In this document: piece after piece, positions 42,530 to 55,425 of the stretch
Layout of the letters: the number at the start of each line of letters is the position of its first letter
Position numbering within the stretch: position 1 is the first letter of the stretch
Notes under the pieces: model-generated
The model's database searches: none
Told to the model about the DNA's origin: nothing
Seen by the model: the letters and a program-made list of their open reading frames with translations, nothing else
Assembly: GCA_026874595.1 (NCBI GenBank)
Contig: CM049318.1
Coordinates: forward strand, 46,606,456-46,670,455
Reading direction: 5' to 3'
Length of the DNA: 64,000 nucleotides
DNA from: Sipunculus nudus
Taxonomy: Eukaryota > Annelida > Sipuncula > Golfingiida > Sipunculidae
Made by a program: the position numbers and the translations under genes

Positions 42530-44140
42530 TTAGCTTAGCTGACTGAAAGTCACCTGAGCTATAGCGATCACTCTTTTTCTGTCATCCTGCTGTTCAGCCA
42601 TTAACAGGGCACAAATCGTAAATGTTAGACCTAGAAACTTCTATTTGTACATCCATGCAGGTCCATGAAAAATCTCCTTGGAAACCTGAAAACAGGTCTA
42701 TGTTACCTATATCCTCTGAGCTATGGGGCTTGTAAGTACCCCCTAGAATAAATAAAAATTTAATACTAAAGCTCAAGTTTATGAATAACTAATGCATTAA
42801 TCGCCAATGATTTTTTGCATGCATATTGATCATGGAGCGTTTCATCAGTTCCTGCGAGACTGGTGGCCCCGCCTGATTTTTTAAAAATTTAAGCATTTTT
42901 TTTTTTCACTATTTTTGTTTTACCTCATCTGTAACCAGGGCACAAATCATCACTGTTTGACGTTAGATTTTCTAACTTATCATCCAAAGAGGTCCATGAA
43001 AAATCTTTATGGAAACTAGGTCTCTGTTACTTATTTCCTCCTAGCTATGGGGCTCATAAATACCCCCCAGAATAATTAAAAATGTGATACAAAAACTCCA
43101 GTATCTGAATAACAAATGCACTGATGGCCATGATTTGTAGCATGCATATTGATCATTGAGTGTTTCATCAGTTCCTACAAACTGGTGGCACCACCAGTAT
43201 TTTTTTAAATTTTAGCACATTTTTTCTCTATTTTTGAGACCATAAAATTCAAATGGGGGATTGGAATGGGGCTTGCAAGTACCCCCAGAATAATTAAAAA
43301 TTTGATACAGAAGCTGGAGTATCTGAATAAACTGTTGCATTGATCACCATGATTCTTTGCATGCCAATCGATCATTGAGTGTTTCATCAGTTCATATAGA
43401 CTGGTGGTGCCACCTGAATTTTTTCTAATGTTTATGCATTTTTATCTCTGTTTGAGACCTTCAAATGAAGTATATGTCGTTAACAAGGCACAAATTGTAA
43501 CTGTTGGACCTAGAATCTTCTTACTGAACATCCCCCCAGAATAATGAAAAGATTTATACAAAAGCTCCAATCTTTAAAAATCAATGACAAGTACTCTAGG
43601 AAACCTGAAATTAGGTCACTGTTACCCATATCCTCCAAGCTTTTGGGCTAGTAAGTATCACTCACCCCCAACCCCCCCCCCCCCACCCCCCCACCCCCCG
43701 TGAATAATGAAACGATTGAAACAAAAGCTCCATTATCAAAATAACTTAAGCATGGACTGCCATGATTCTTTGCATGCATATTCATCATGGTGGGTTTCAT
43801 TAGTTCTTGCAGACTGCTGATCACTGATGTGCCTTGTATTTTTTTTTTTTTTATGTGGATGTCCATTAACAAGGCACAAATCGTAACTGTTGGACCTAGA
43901 ATCGTCATACTAGACATCCAGGGAGGTCCATGAAAAGTACTCTAGGAAACCTGAATTTAGGTCTCTGTTACCCATATCCTCCAGAATAATAAAAGTTTGA
44001 TACAAAAGCTCCATTATCTGAGTAACTGATGCATAGATTGGCATGAATCTTTGCATGCATATTCATTATGGGGGTTTCATTAGTTCCTGCAAGACAGATG
44101 ATGCCACCTGTATTTTTACTGAAGGACTGCATATTTTCCT
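42530..44140. repeat. Interspersed repeat with about 300-bp internal units
   Basis: Starts TTAGCTCAGCTGACTGAAAG, a stem-loop with the following CACCTGAGCTATAG. Then four or five diverged units, each with GGGCACAAATCGTAA, GGTCCATGAAAA and GCATGCATATTGATCA. Related copies lie at 57,965-58,735 and 58,741-59,020. Includes C-rich runs near 43,672-43,700. Confidence 0.7.
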
Positions 44141-44159
44141 CCAAAAGTTGAAATACTCA

Positions 44160-44547
44160 TTGTCCTGCTAAAATTTTTACCTGGTGTCCTTGACCTTTAT
44201 CTTCAAGCTAAAACTTCGCTTTTGTAGTATTTCCAATTTTGTTCTCAAATTTGGTACACTGATTATTCCTACCAAGATCTCAGATGAGTTTGAAAACCAG
44301 TGACCTTGATTAGGATCTTCAAGGTCGAATCAGCCGAATTATAGCTATTGACTTGTGAACACAATAACTATTGAAGGGCTGCAAATTTTTTTACAAAATT
44401 TGATACACTCATTCTTCATACCAAAATATTTGACATGTTCAGAATCATGTAATCTTAACCTTGTGACCTTGACCTAGATCTTCAAGGTCAAATTTATGCA
44501 ATTCTAGGATTATTGTGACCCCCATAACTTTTAAAGTAATGAAGGTT
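44160..44547. repeat. 146-bp family repeats, left part
   Basis: Two to three units with TGACCTTGACC...TTCAAGGTCAAAT, continuing after the insertion at 47,018-47,200, where the family's 3' tail is recognisable. Confidence 0.65.
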
Positions 44548-47017
44548 TTAGCTCAGCTGACTATAAGTCATCTGAGCTATAGTCGTGGTCCTTTGTCCGT
44601 CGTCCGTCCGGCCGTTAACAGGGCACGTTTTAAAACCGTTGGACCTACGAATCCAAAATTCTGCATACCATTAGATGTCCCCAAAATCTCCTACCATACC
44701 GAAAATTGGGTCATTAGAACTTTGTTCCTTCGAGATATTAAGGAAAAACCTCCGTTTTCCATAAAAAAGCAATTGTTACACTTCAAGTCTGCCTAATATC
44801 AAAACCACTGATCTGTTTTTGATCATATTTAGTATTCATATTCTTCCATACATTTTCTGTGCACATACCAAAATTTAGGTCAGTATTGGGTATTATTTTG
44901 AAGTTATAGGCCCAAATATAATGCAATTTTTCAAAAATCAGGAAATATATTTGCTCACTTAACATGAGAATTGCTGAAGCTGAAGACTTTTTTTCAGGAA
45001 TATAACTTTATTTGATCAAGATTCAATTGTTTGCCCAAAATTAGATCTGAATTTTGCAAATTTTTCAAGTTATAAGCATAAATAAAAAATTAATACCTTA
45101 AATTTTGTCCAACTTTGGCAGTGGCACATTTTTTCCCTGTAAGCACTGTTGATTTAATTTTCACAGCATATTTCATAAGGATTTAATCTTTTAAAATCTG
45201 AAATTTCAAAGAAATTGTTTGAAAAGAGTAGCTTTTATTCAAGTTTTCATATACCATGTCAAGTGTAGTTTATATCTGGCCCACCTAGTAGTACAGCCTT
45301 CACTTGCATTATGTAACCCACCCCAGGCAGCTTGCCTTGACCCAGCTTGGCCACTACTAGCAGGCTTCTCCTCTGCCCTGCACTCAACCCCCCCCCCCCC
45401 CCCCCCCCCAGCTGGTGCATAAACTAGATGAATATTATAATATTCTGTATTTTATTTTATTCTTGGACATGATACATTTTAGATTTTGTATTGTACCACT
45501 AGGGTTACAATGATTAAAGTGCACATTTAATTGTGTCCACAAAGTGATGTATTGCTATGAAAGTATGGATGTTCATCAGATAAGTAATGCTTTACTTCAG
45601 AAGAGTAAAACTTCACCAGGTGTGAAATTGACTATTAATTCCAGTTATTAATTATAGCTGAGATTGTAATTAGCATAATGATATTGTTTGTCCCTCATTC
45701 AACCAACAGTGTGTATACTTTATTTAAAAAGATGTTTTTATTTTATCAAGTTTACTGAATCTTTTATTTTATTTCAATGAATAAAATTAAGCTTGTCCTG
45801 AAAACTCCAATGTGCAAAACTTTTTAATAGGAATTCAAGGAATAATTTTGTAGATGCCATGTTGTGGCATTATTTTTTTCTTTTACATTCAGTTTAAACA
45901 TTTGATTTAAAAATAATAAAATATATGTGTATGCATAATATGACCCAATGTGAGCTACAATCTGGATATATAATGATTGCAACTTAGAATTCTAATATTT
46001 TAACTTATATTTTCACTTTTATATTACAAATTTATAACACTTGTAAATAAAAAAAATGAATCAGATAAACACTATTAATGAAAAAAGTGGATATGCTAAA
46101 AAATAGGCTTATATATAAACTTAAATGCATTATTCCTTTGAAAGTGAAATGAAGGTATTAGTCTGTCCACTTGCCTGTCCATCTGTAAATTTTTCATATG
46201 CATCAAAGTATCTCAAAACTTTTACTATTTTTCTTCATGACAGTCTTGTCAGAGTATTAGTTTGCAATCATATATTGAGAACTTAACTATAACCAAGTAG
46301 GAGGGCCCTTTCCTTTTAGCTTCTCATATGCTTATATAAATATAAAATATTACAATAGAATATTTTTCATAATTTGCATTATCAAAAATTTTTAAACTTT
46401 TGTCGTGACCCATGGGTCCTTTGTTTATATTCTGGATTCTCAACATCATTGTTTGGCTAAAACTGAATAAATACCAGACATGGTGCAAATACTTTGCAAA
46501 TGTATATGAATATGAATATGTACTCCATTATAAAATTTCTTGCATAAGAATGGGAATTCAGGTAAAAATGAAAGTATTTGAATACCAGTGCAAATACTTT
46601 CAAAATGTATCTATGAATGCATATATTCTATAATATTATTTTAATAGTTAATTCAGTTATATTTTATTTAAAAAATCATATGATTCTCTTATTATTATTA
46701 ATAAAAATTATATTGGCACAATATTTGTTATTAAATTTTAATAAATAGTTAAACTTTTATTATATGTGCTGCTTATAAGTTATATGGCCAAGTCAAAATC
46801 TGTGTGACAATAGCACTCCATTTGTTAATAAAATAAATGAAATCAATCCTCTTCCCTGTCTCCAAAAATACTATCAAAATCATACATAAGCTAAACACCA
46901 ACAACTCATAATAAAGCTTATATTTATTACCACACAAAACCAGCATATGCCTCTTTCCCAAATCATATTTTTTATCATATATAACAGCTGAGCGCTGTGA
47001 CCCAAGGGTCCCTTGTT
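44548..47017. mobile_element. Candidate 2.5-kb interspersed element inserted in the 146-bp repeats
   Basis: Begins TTTTAGCTCAGCTGACTATA with a stem-loop to CATCTGAGCTATAG, followed by TTGTCCGTCGTCCGTCCGGC, and ends with GCTGAGCGCTGTGACCCAAG and GGTCCCTTGTTT. The 146-bp repeat family is present on both sides, consistent with insertion into it. Interior is AT-rich without a coding region; contains a C run near 45,390-45,410. Similar end pieces occur near 61,380-61,425. Confidence 0.5.
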
Positions 47018-47641
47018 TCTTTAAATTTGACACACAAGTTCTTTCTGCCAAAATGTCATCAAAGTTCGAAAAATGGTGACCTTGACCTTTATGGTCTGAT
47101 CTGCTGAAATCTAGATTCATTGTTTTGAGATATTGCATATTTTACCCTTTGTTTTGGGATGGCCCATAGGAGGGAGACATGTCTGTTTTTGCTAAGCCAT
47201 TCTAGTTTAAAATTTTTTACAACTATATTTATGTCTATTTAATCTTTGAAACTTTAAATTAGGTCATGGTTACCTGTATTTTGCAAATTAGGGGAGAAAC
47301 TATGATTTTTAAGCAGTCAGATAGGGCACAAATTGTATCCATTTGGCCTTAAATCCTCAAACATGGCTTTTAGGGAGGTCCCTTTAAATCTCCTAAGAAA
47401 CCTGAATTGACACTCTCACCCATTTTCTGCAAGCTATGTGAAAGGACTTGATTTTAACACTAAGTTAGTCAGTTGGGCACAAATGGTAACAGCTGCATGA
47501 AGAATAAGGTGACTGTAACCTATATCTAAGGGCTATTTGCAAAATTCATGATTTTTAGGACTCTGGGAATCTTTTTGCCCATAGTTCAAGGCTCCTTCAA
47601 TTAAGCTGAGGGTCATGGCCAATGGACCACTTGTTATATAA

Positions 47642-48044
47642 CAGGGCTTTCAGTAGTAAGAAAATTTAAAGAGTCTGGGATGCTCGGGCATCCCATCTGA
47701 GTTTAGAGCATCCCAAGGAGAGATGATATGTTTCAAATTTTGAAGGATTGTAAAAATTGAAGCTTTTTTGTATTTCATGTAATTCTCATATCATTATATG
47801 ATTAGAAATTGTGTCATTATATGAATATATACTCGTAGTGAAATGAAAGCCTCAGTTATCAGCACCATGTTTTCACTCTGACAGGTTCCTTTGAGGCATC
47901 CAGTAATGGTTATTGGGCCTTACAAGGTTCTAAAGCCAGAAATTTATGCATCCAATTAATTAAATGCTTGGACCCTCAGAACTGAGCATCAGTATGAGAT
48001 TTTAAGCTTCAGAGATGCTCACCCCTGCATTTCTGAAAGCCCTG
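47642..48044. mobile_element. Candidate MITE with CAGGGCTTTCAG ends
   Basis: Starts CAGGGCTTTCAG and ends with the exact complement CTGAAAGCCCTG, 403 bp. The terminus is hAT-like, but the flanks (TTATATAA and TAAAACCA) do not form a clear 8-bp duplication. Confidence 0.45.
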
Positions 48045-48049
48045 TAAAA

Positions 48050-49136
48050 CCATTCTCAATCATGATGTTGCATGGATTAAACGGAACTGTACCATATGTC
48101 ATGCATCTGCCCCATTTCCCCCTAAGAATTTCAGTCCAAAAGGTGTATTCATGTTGTCAAAGACCATTGTTTCGTGTTGACATGTTGATATTTGATCTTT
48201 CTGTGGATCTGCGTCAGATGTTTAATTAGATATCTAAGCAGTCACCAAGCTATCACTGGAAGCGCCCGCCCCCCCCCCCCCCCCCCCCCCACAGATGCAA
48301 ATCAGTGACTTGATATTGTGCTCTTATTTTTTTTTAAATTAGCTATATTGAAAATTTCAAAAGAAAGAAGAAAATTGAACTTGATGGTATTACACTCATA
48401 GGTCCACCCACCCACAAAATATCTGACCTAAATATGAATATAGACATGAACTCATCAACACCTTTAAGCCTAACTTATTATACATCTTAACAAAGAAGAT
48501 GCTGTGATGTTTCAAATTAACATTCATTGTCATCTTTATATATGTCTGTCATTGTGTCATGAGAAGATATTTGTTATGATTATTACTGTCATTTTGTCTG
48601 GAGTAGATCCTTGTACCCAGCTACGCAGATGCGGGGGACATTGATTTGGGTTTGTCTGTCCATCTGTCTGTATGTCCGTCCGTCAGATTTTTGTTTCTGT
48701 GCAATAACTTTCCTAAATTTTATCCGATTTCATTCAAATTTGGTTCTCATGCATACCTCGATTGGGATTGGTTTTGGAATGTCTATCTGAAAAATATTTC
48801 TCTCCAACTCAAAAACAAAATTTGAGAATTTCGGTCAAATTTCTCAGTGTTTTTATATTCCCCTGCAGATGTCTCCAAATGTCATTGTGTTTGTCTCTGT
48901 TTTAAGTTTTCATGTGCCCTCAAGATTTTCTCCAGATGTCATAATTTTGGTTGCTTATCAAGCATGAAAGACAAGATCCCAAAGCGAGGGACATTTATTC
49001 CACAAATTTGCTTGTTATGATTATTATAGGTGCTGTCATTGCGTCTGGAGAATATCCTTGTTATGATTAATACTGTCATGTTGTCTGGAGAAGATCCTTG
49101 TTATGATTATTACTAATGTGGCATTGCATTCACCAG
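48050..49136. other. RACGAP1 intron 3, distal part
   Basis: Holds a C-run near 48,268-48,290 and another mollusc-type repeat near 48,600-49,010 with TGTCTGTCCATCTGTCTGTA, plus three GTCTGGAGAAGATCCTTG words close to exon 4. No gene. Confidence 0.5.
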
Positions 49137-49261
49137 GAACGACAAGTGTGCCTGGTCAGAGAGCTTCTGACTGATAAGAATGGTACGCTCCTGAATGACA
49201 AGGACAGAGAGAGACTGGCATTCCTCAGCTTCCAGCCTGACAACTACGAATCCCCCAAAAG
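49137..49261 (+). CDS. RACGAP1: RACGAP1 coding exon 4
   Basis: Encodes ERQVCLVRELLTDKNGTLLN and the following linker to ESPK. Human counterpart is ERQIQLIREML...LAFLNRG. Acceptor CACCAG before 49137, donor AAAAG/GTGCAG after 49261 (phase 2). The donor deviates from the GTRAGT consensus, but the frame joins exon 5 perfectly. Confidence 0.9.
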
Positions 49262-49810
49262 GTGCAGATTACTTATATTGAAAATCTTTGATTTCAACCT
49301 AATCCTGGTAAACTTAATGTATAACCATGAGTTGTACAACATGTAGCATAAAGATGGTGATGGCGTCTCTTCTCCCTACCCCAGTAAAAAGCCTGGTTAC
49401 CAGGTTTATCTACTAGTAAATTATAAATTAACCTTATATGTCACTCATTATGTGCTGATAAAGCTGTACAGTTTGCAATCAGGAGGAAAGACATTAATTT
49501 ATCTTTGTATGCATAAAAAAATCTCTTTTTAAATCTTACTCTGCATTCAAGTATTTTAATTTGTTTTTGTGTGTGATGTCCTCTTTATGTTTTTAAGCAG
49601 ACAGACTAGTATTTGTATATGTTTAGGTATAGTGTATAATTATTTTTTTACAGACAGACTAGTATTTGTATAAGTTTAGGTATCTGTATATTGATAGCTT
49701 AACACTATTTGTGTGATATTCTGTATCTCCTCTGATACCATCATACAAATTGGTTCCAAGCTTTCTCTGGGGCTATGGGGTTTTTGTGCATTTTGTGGTC
49801 ACTAGCCCAT

Positions 49811-49823
49811 AATATATATATAT

Positions 49824-49898
<75 letters not shown>
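49811..49898. repeat. AT microsatellite
   Basis: About 40 TA units with two short interruptions. Confidence 0.9.
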
Positions 49899-49900
<2 letters not shown>

Positions 49901-50139
49901 CCCTGTTGGTGATGCATTCTTAGTCCTGCCTGGGCTTTTGTATATTGCCTTAGCTAATAAAATGCTCAAGTAAAATGTGATTCCATGTACCTCAAGACTT
50001 AACTCAGTGCCAGCTCTTATCACTAAAGCCCTGAAAAGTCTGTAAGGTGAATCCCTGATATTTGCATATAAAGGATTCACAATGCTCTATGAGGACCTGA
50101 AGATTTCCCCGCATTTGCATATCAGGCTGTCACGCCTCA

Positions 50140-51180
50140 TGCAAAATTTTAAACACTCATTGTTCCTACCAAGTTCTTGGAGGAGTTTGATTTTAGGTGA
50201 CCTTGACCTTCATCTTCAAGGTGGAATTTGCTGAATTATAGTTATTGTCTTGTAGACGTGATAAGTTTTGAGGGCTACATATTTTCCTCCAAAATTTTTA
50301 ACACTCATTGTTCCAAACAAAATCTTGGACTAGTTCGAAACTCAGTGACCTTGACCTTCATCTTCAAGGTCAAATCTGCCAAAATGTAAAATTTTTGTGA
50401 ACTACATAAATTTTGAAGTTTTTCACATTTTGTACGCAAATTTGGTATACAAATTATTCCTACCAAGTTCTGGCTTGAGTGCGAAACCTGGTGACCTTGA
50501 CTAGATCTTCAAGGACAAATCAGCCAAATTATAGATATTGGCTTGTGAATGCGATAACTTTAGAAGAGCTGCATTATTTCCTTCAAAATTTTAAACACTC
50601 ATTGTTCAACCATAATCTCCGACGAATTCAAACCTATTGACCTTGACCTTCAATGTCAAGGTCAAATCTGGTGAAATGTAAAGTTTTTGTGAACCCCATA
50701 ACTTTTGAAGTTTTTTTACATTTTGTCCTCAAGTTTGGTGCACCAATTGTTCCTACCAAGTTCTTGGGTGAATTTGAAACCTGGTGACTTGACCTTCATT
50801 TTCAAGGTCAAATCTGCCAAAATGTGAAATATTTGTGAACCTCATAACTTTTGACGTATTTATCAATTGGTCCTCAAATTTGGTACACCAATTGTTCTAC
50901 CAAGTTCTTGGAGGGGATTGAAACCTGGTGACCTTGACCAGGATATTCAAGGTCAAATCTGCCAAAATGTAAATTTTTTGTGAACCCCATAACTTTTGAC
51001 AATTTCACATTTTGTCCTCAAATTTAACATACCAGATATTTCTGCCAAATTCTCATCGGAGTTAAAAAAATATGGACCTAGACATTCAAGGTCAAAATCT
51101 AGAATCATTGTTTTGGGATAGTGCATATTTTACTTTAAATGTTTTTGGAAGGCCCAAAGCTGGGAGGCATATATCTGTTT
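50140..51180. repeat. 146-bp tandem repeats with TGACCTTGACC...TCAAGGTCA core
   Basis: Seven units with starts of the core near 50198, 50345, 50490, 50636, 50783, 50927 and 51075, spacing 144-148 bp. Each has an inverted pair of AAGGTCA-type half-sites and phrases such as CCAAGTTCTTGG and CCCATAACTTTTGA. The 3' tail matches the sequence at 47,100-47,190. Confidence 0.9.
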
Positions 51181-51214
51181 TTGCACCACAAAAACAAAGC
51201 CATTGTATTTGTAA

Positions 51215-51385
51215 ATATTACAGACAGACTAGTATTTGTGTATGTTTAGGTATAGTGTATTATTGTAACTTTGTTACAGACACATAAGTATTTGTATATG
51301 TTAAGGTATGGTGTATTATTGATACTTAATTTCAGACAGAATAGTATTTTTGTATGTTTAGGTATAATGTATTATTGTCCCTGTG
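51215..51385. repeat. 62-bp repeat family, three units
   Basis: Units containing AGACTAGTATTTGTGTATGT and GTATAGTGTATTATTG, the same family as 54,700-55,425; two more units lie at 49,595-49,700. Confidence 0.85.
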
Positions 51386-51499
51386 GTTTTTTTATATAAA
51401 TGAATCTTATTGTTCAACACAAATACAAAATATATATTTTCACAAGTTTTCCATCGGGTGCCATTTGTTTACAAAATTCGTACACTTGTTTTTCTTTCT

Positions 51500-54400
51500 A
51501 AAGATGTTGAACTCAATTTGCTTGTAACATTTCACAAAATTTTTAAAATAGAAAATGAATTTAAAAATTGCAAAGAGAAATCTAATGAATTGGAAAAAAT
51601 CACTAATTTGTGGAAACAGAGAAGCCTAACAATGGTAGGAAAGATTCAAGTGACCAAAACATTTATTGTATCTAAATTTAATTGTATCCGCCAAAACAGA
51701 GTTTTGCGGATACTATGTTTTCAGCTGGACGCCGCCGCCGCGTAGGTGTCCGGAGAACTCCTCCGTAACCGCTGGGCGGAATTTTCCGAAACCCGGGATT
51801 ATGTTCGGGTCACATGTGAACTGCTGCGCCCCGATTTTGTTTAGACCTCTGACCTTTCCTTTGCGCTCTGCGTCCGTTTGTGCGTCTGTTTCCACACATA
51901 AACCCACATATCTCGGGCACCGTTTGACCGATCAGGAAAATTTTTTTGCACAAATGTAGCCCTCGGAGAGCTTTATAACATACACCAAAAATGGTGGCGC
52001 CACCTGCAACCATGTTTGCACAGTGTCCATCTGTTCGTCTGCCTTGGGTTAAAATCACTCATATCTCTGCAGTGACTTGACTAATTCACCTGAAATTGGG
52101 CATGCGTAAACATCCTGGATAGCTTTTCTGATTTTATGACAGGTGGCGCCACCTACATTCACGTTTACGCTGCAGACATCCAAGCTCATATCTCGGGAAC
52201 CGTTTGACCGATCAGGAAAATTCTTTTGCACAAATGTAGCCCTTGGAGAGCTTTATAACATACACCAAAAATGGTGGCGCCACCTGCAACCATGTTTGCA
52301 CAGTGTCCATCTGTTCGTCTGCCTTGGGCTAAAATCACTCATATCTCTGCAGTGACTTGACTGATTCACCTGAAATTGGGCATGTGTATACATCCTGGAT
52401 AGCTTTTCTGATTTTATGACAGGTGGCGCCACCTACATTCACGTTTACGCTGCAGACATCCAAGCTCATATCTCGGGAACCGTTTGACCGATCAGGAAAA
52501 TTCTTTTGCACAAATGTAGCCCTTGGAGAGCTTTATAACATACACCAAAAATGGTGGCGCTACCTGCAACCATGTTTGCACAGTGTCCATCTGTTTGTCT
52601 GCCTTTGGTTAAAATCACTCATATCTCTGCAGTGACTTGACTAATTCACCTGAAATTTGGCATGCGTATACATCCTGGATAGCTTTTCTGATTTTATGAC
52701 AGGTGGCGCCACCTACATTCACGTTTACGCTGCAGACATCCAAGCTCATATCTCGGGAACCGTTTGACCTATCAGGAAAATCTTTTTACACAAATGTAGC
52801 CCTTGGAGAGCTTTATAACATACACGGAAAATGGTGGCACCACCTGCAACCATGTTTGCACAGTGTCCATCTGTTCGACTGCCTTGGGTTAAAATCACTC
52901 ATATCTCTGCAGTGGTTTGACTAATTCACCTGAAATTCGGCATGCTTATACATCCTGGATAGCTTTTCTGATTTTATGACAGGTGGCGCCACCTTCATTC
53001 ACGTTTACGCTGCAGACATCCAAGCTCATATCTAGGGAACCGTTTGACTGATTGGGCCAAAATTTTGCATGTGTATAAATCTCACATAGCTCTCTATCAT
53101 ATGCAAAACTGGTGGCGCCACCTGCAGCCATGTTTGCACAGCTCCCATCTGTTTGTCTGCCATGGGATAAAATCACTCATATCTCGGCAGTGGTTTGACA
53201 TATCTGCCTAAAATTTTGCAAGTTTATACATCCCCGACAGCTCTCTTGATTTTATGACAGGTGGCGCCACCTGCATTCTAGTTTATGCAGCAGATATCCA
53301 AGCTAATATCTTGGGAACCGTTTGACGGATTGGGCCAAAGTTTTGCATGTGTATAGAGCTTTCTGGATTTTTTCGTAAGTAGCGCAACCTACATACACAA
53401 TTTGGCTGCAGACATCCATGCTAATATGCAACACTTCACCCGTTCCACTCTGATTTAGGCGGATACAAGTAGTCGCTTGTCGACTACCCGTATTCTAGTT
53501 ATTTTCTTGCTGATAGTTCTATATCTGAGGAAAATAAAAAAAAAACTAGATAAAATCATTTTTAAATTTCTGTGGGATGGAAGCACACAGAGACTAAGCA
53601 GAAATACTCTAATTCAGGAATACGAAAAAGGTGGTTTACGAGCACCACATATAGATTCAATTATTTTTAGTTTTAGAATTTCATGGATTAAAAGATATTT
53701 ATATGGGAAAGGTCAGTTATGGAAGTACTTATGGAATTTTAATATGTCCAAACTGTTAGATAATACAAAATTAGAAGATATTATGTTCCGAGTAAATTCA
53801 GATAGACAACACATTAAAATGAGTAAATTGTCAACATTTTACAAAGAAATATTATATGCTCGGATAATTCTTAAAGAGGAGTATTGGAATAATGTAAGTC
53901 CGATGGTACAATATATATGGTATAACCAACATTTCAAAATAGATGGAAAGGTATTCTTTTGGAATAAATTTGAGGAGGTACACATAAATACTCCAGTAGA
54001 TTTATGGTATAATAATGGAGATCTCATTCCCTTTGAATATTGGGTAAATAAAGGCCTCTCTCTTAACTTATTTTTACAATGGGGAGCTCTCGTGACAATG
54101 TGTAAAATATTTAAGACAGTAGGAGATACTCACAAGAAGCCAGAGAGAGATGTGTTTATTTTCAGAAATAAAGAATTTCGTATATCTGAGGTTAAAACAA
54201 ATACAGTGTATAGATGTTTAGTAGATGGAATAATCCCTGATTTAGAAATTAAACCTCGGATTGTTAAATATATAGAGGGAGTTGATGACCAAGACAGATA
54301 CTATATGTTATCAAGAAGCATTATGTATGATACAAAGTCATTTGTGTTTCATTACAAGTTTCTAAATGATTTGTTGGTAAATAACTATTGGCTAAAGAAA

Positions 54401-54745
54401 TGGAAGATCCGTGATAACGATTTGTGTACCTTTTGTAAATTAGAAACTGAAAACTTGAATCACATGAACCGGGAATGTCATGAAGTGAAGACTTTTTGGA
54501 CTCATGTCAAAAGTTGGTATGGTGAATATGGTATTGATTTAAGGTTAGAGAAAAGGAATATTTATCTAGGAATGCTCGATATAGAACCAGTGTATAATAT
54601 AATGTTATTTTTGGCAAAACAATATATTTATTCATGTAGACAGAATCAGGATAGTAAACTAGAGGTGATAGCTTTTAAAAATATTGTTCCTGTGTTACAG
54701 ACAGACAATTATTTGTATATGTTAGGATATGGTGTATTATTGTAG
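51500..54745 (+). mobile_element. L1/Tx1-like non-LTR retrotransposon 3' half, split by an insertion
   Basis: The end of a reverse transcriptase polyprotein. The 5' part before the insertion has ITNLWKQRSLTMVGKIQVTK, typical of the segment after the RT core. After the insertion a 422-codon ORF carries KIIFKFLWDG, EYEKGGLRAPHIDS and a CTFC...HMNREC zinc-finger-like motif, characteristic of L1-clade C-termini. Joining the two flanks across the insertion keeps the frame open. The ORF ends in a 62-bp minisatellite unit. The 5' end is missing (truncated). Confidence 0.8.
51683..53499 (+). mobile_element. Helentron-associated (HINE-like) element with 280-bp repeats
   Basis: 1,817 bp inserted between two T residues of the retrotransposon. 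It starts TGTATCCGCC (itself part of a GTATCCGC...GCGGATAC hairpin), has the complement GGCGGATACA at 53458-53467, then a perfect 7-bp stem-loop GTAGTCG-CTTGT-CGACTAC (53469-53487), and ends 12 bases later in CTAGT. Inside are five to six 280-bp tandem units (starts near 51906, 52186, 52466, 52746, 53026, 53302) with the palindrome GGTGGCGCCACC. Short internal inverted repeats, 3' hairpin, TT insertion and internal tandem repeats are the Helentron/HINE signature. No Rep-helicase, so non-autonomous. Confidence 0.8.
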
Positions 54746-55425
54746 ATCTTGTTACTTTATTACAGTAATTTGTGTATGTTAAGGTATAGTGTATTATTGT
54801 TACTTTGTTACAAACAGACTAGTATTTGTGTATGTTTAGGTATAGTGTATTATTGGTACTTTTTTACAAACAGACTAGTATTTGTGTATGTTTAGGTACA
54901 GTGTATTATTGGTACTTTTTTACAGACTAGTATTTGTGTATGTTTAGGTATAGTGTATTATTGTTACTTTGTTACAAACAGACTAGTATTTGTGTATGTT
55001 TAGGTATAGTGTTATATTGTTACTTTGTTACAAACAGACTAGTATTTGTGTATGTTTTGGTATAGTGTATTATTGTTACTTTGTTACAAACAGACTAGTA
55101 TTTGTGTATGTTTAGGTATAGTGTTATATTGTTACTTTGTTACAAACAGACTAGTATTTGTGTATGTTTAGGTATAGTGTCATATTGTTACTTTGTTACA
55201 AACAGACTAGTATTTGTGTATGTTTAGGTATAGTGTTATATTGTTACTTTGTTACAAACAGACTAGTATTTGTGTATGTTTAGGTATAGTGTTATATTGT
55301 TACTTTGTTACAAACAGACTTGTATTTGTGTATGTTTAGGTATAGTGTATTATTGTTACTTTGTTACAAACAGACTAGTATTTGTGTATGTTTAGGTATA
55401 GTGTATTATTGGTACTTTGTTACAG
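54746..55425. repeat. 62-bp minisatellite reaching the exon 5 acceptor
   Basis: About eleven units of TTTGTTACAAACAGACTAGT plus ATTTGTGTATGTTTAGGTAT. The last unit supplies the sequence TTTGTTACAG that serves as the splice acceptor of exon 5. Confidence 0.9.

Noticed and set aside
49802-50080. ORF ending in a long Tyr-Ile repeat
   Set aside because: Translation of the TA microsatellite.
52143-52924. Three near-identical 70-codon ORFs
   Set aside because: They are the 280-bp tandem units of the Helentron-like element read in one frame; no sign of protein-level conservation was seen.
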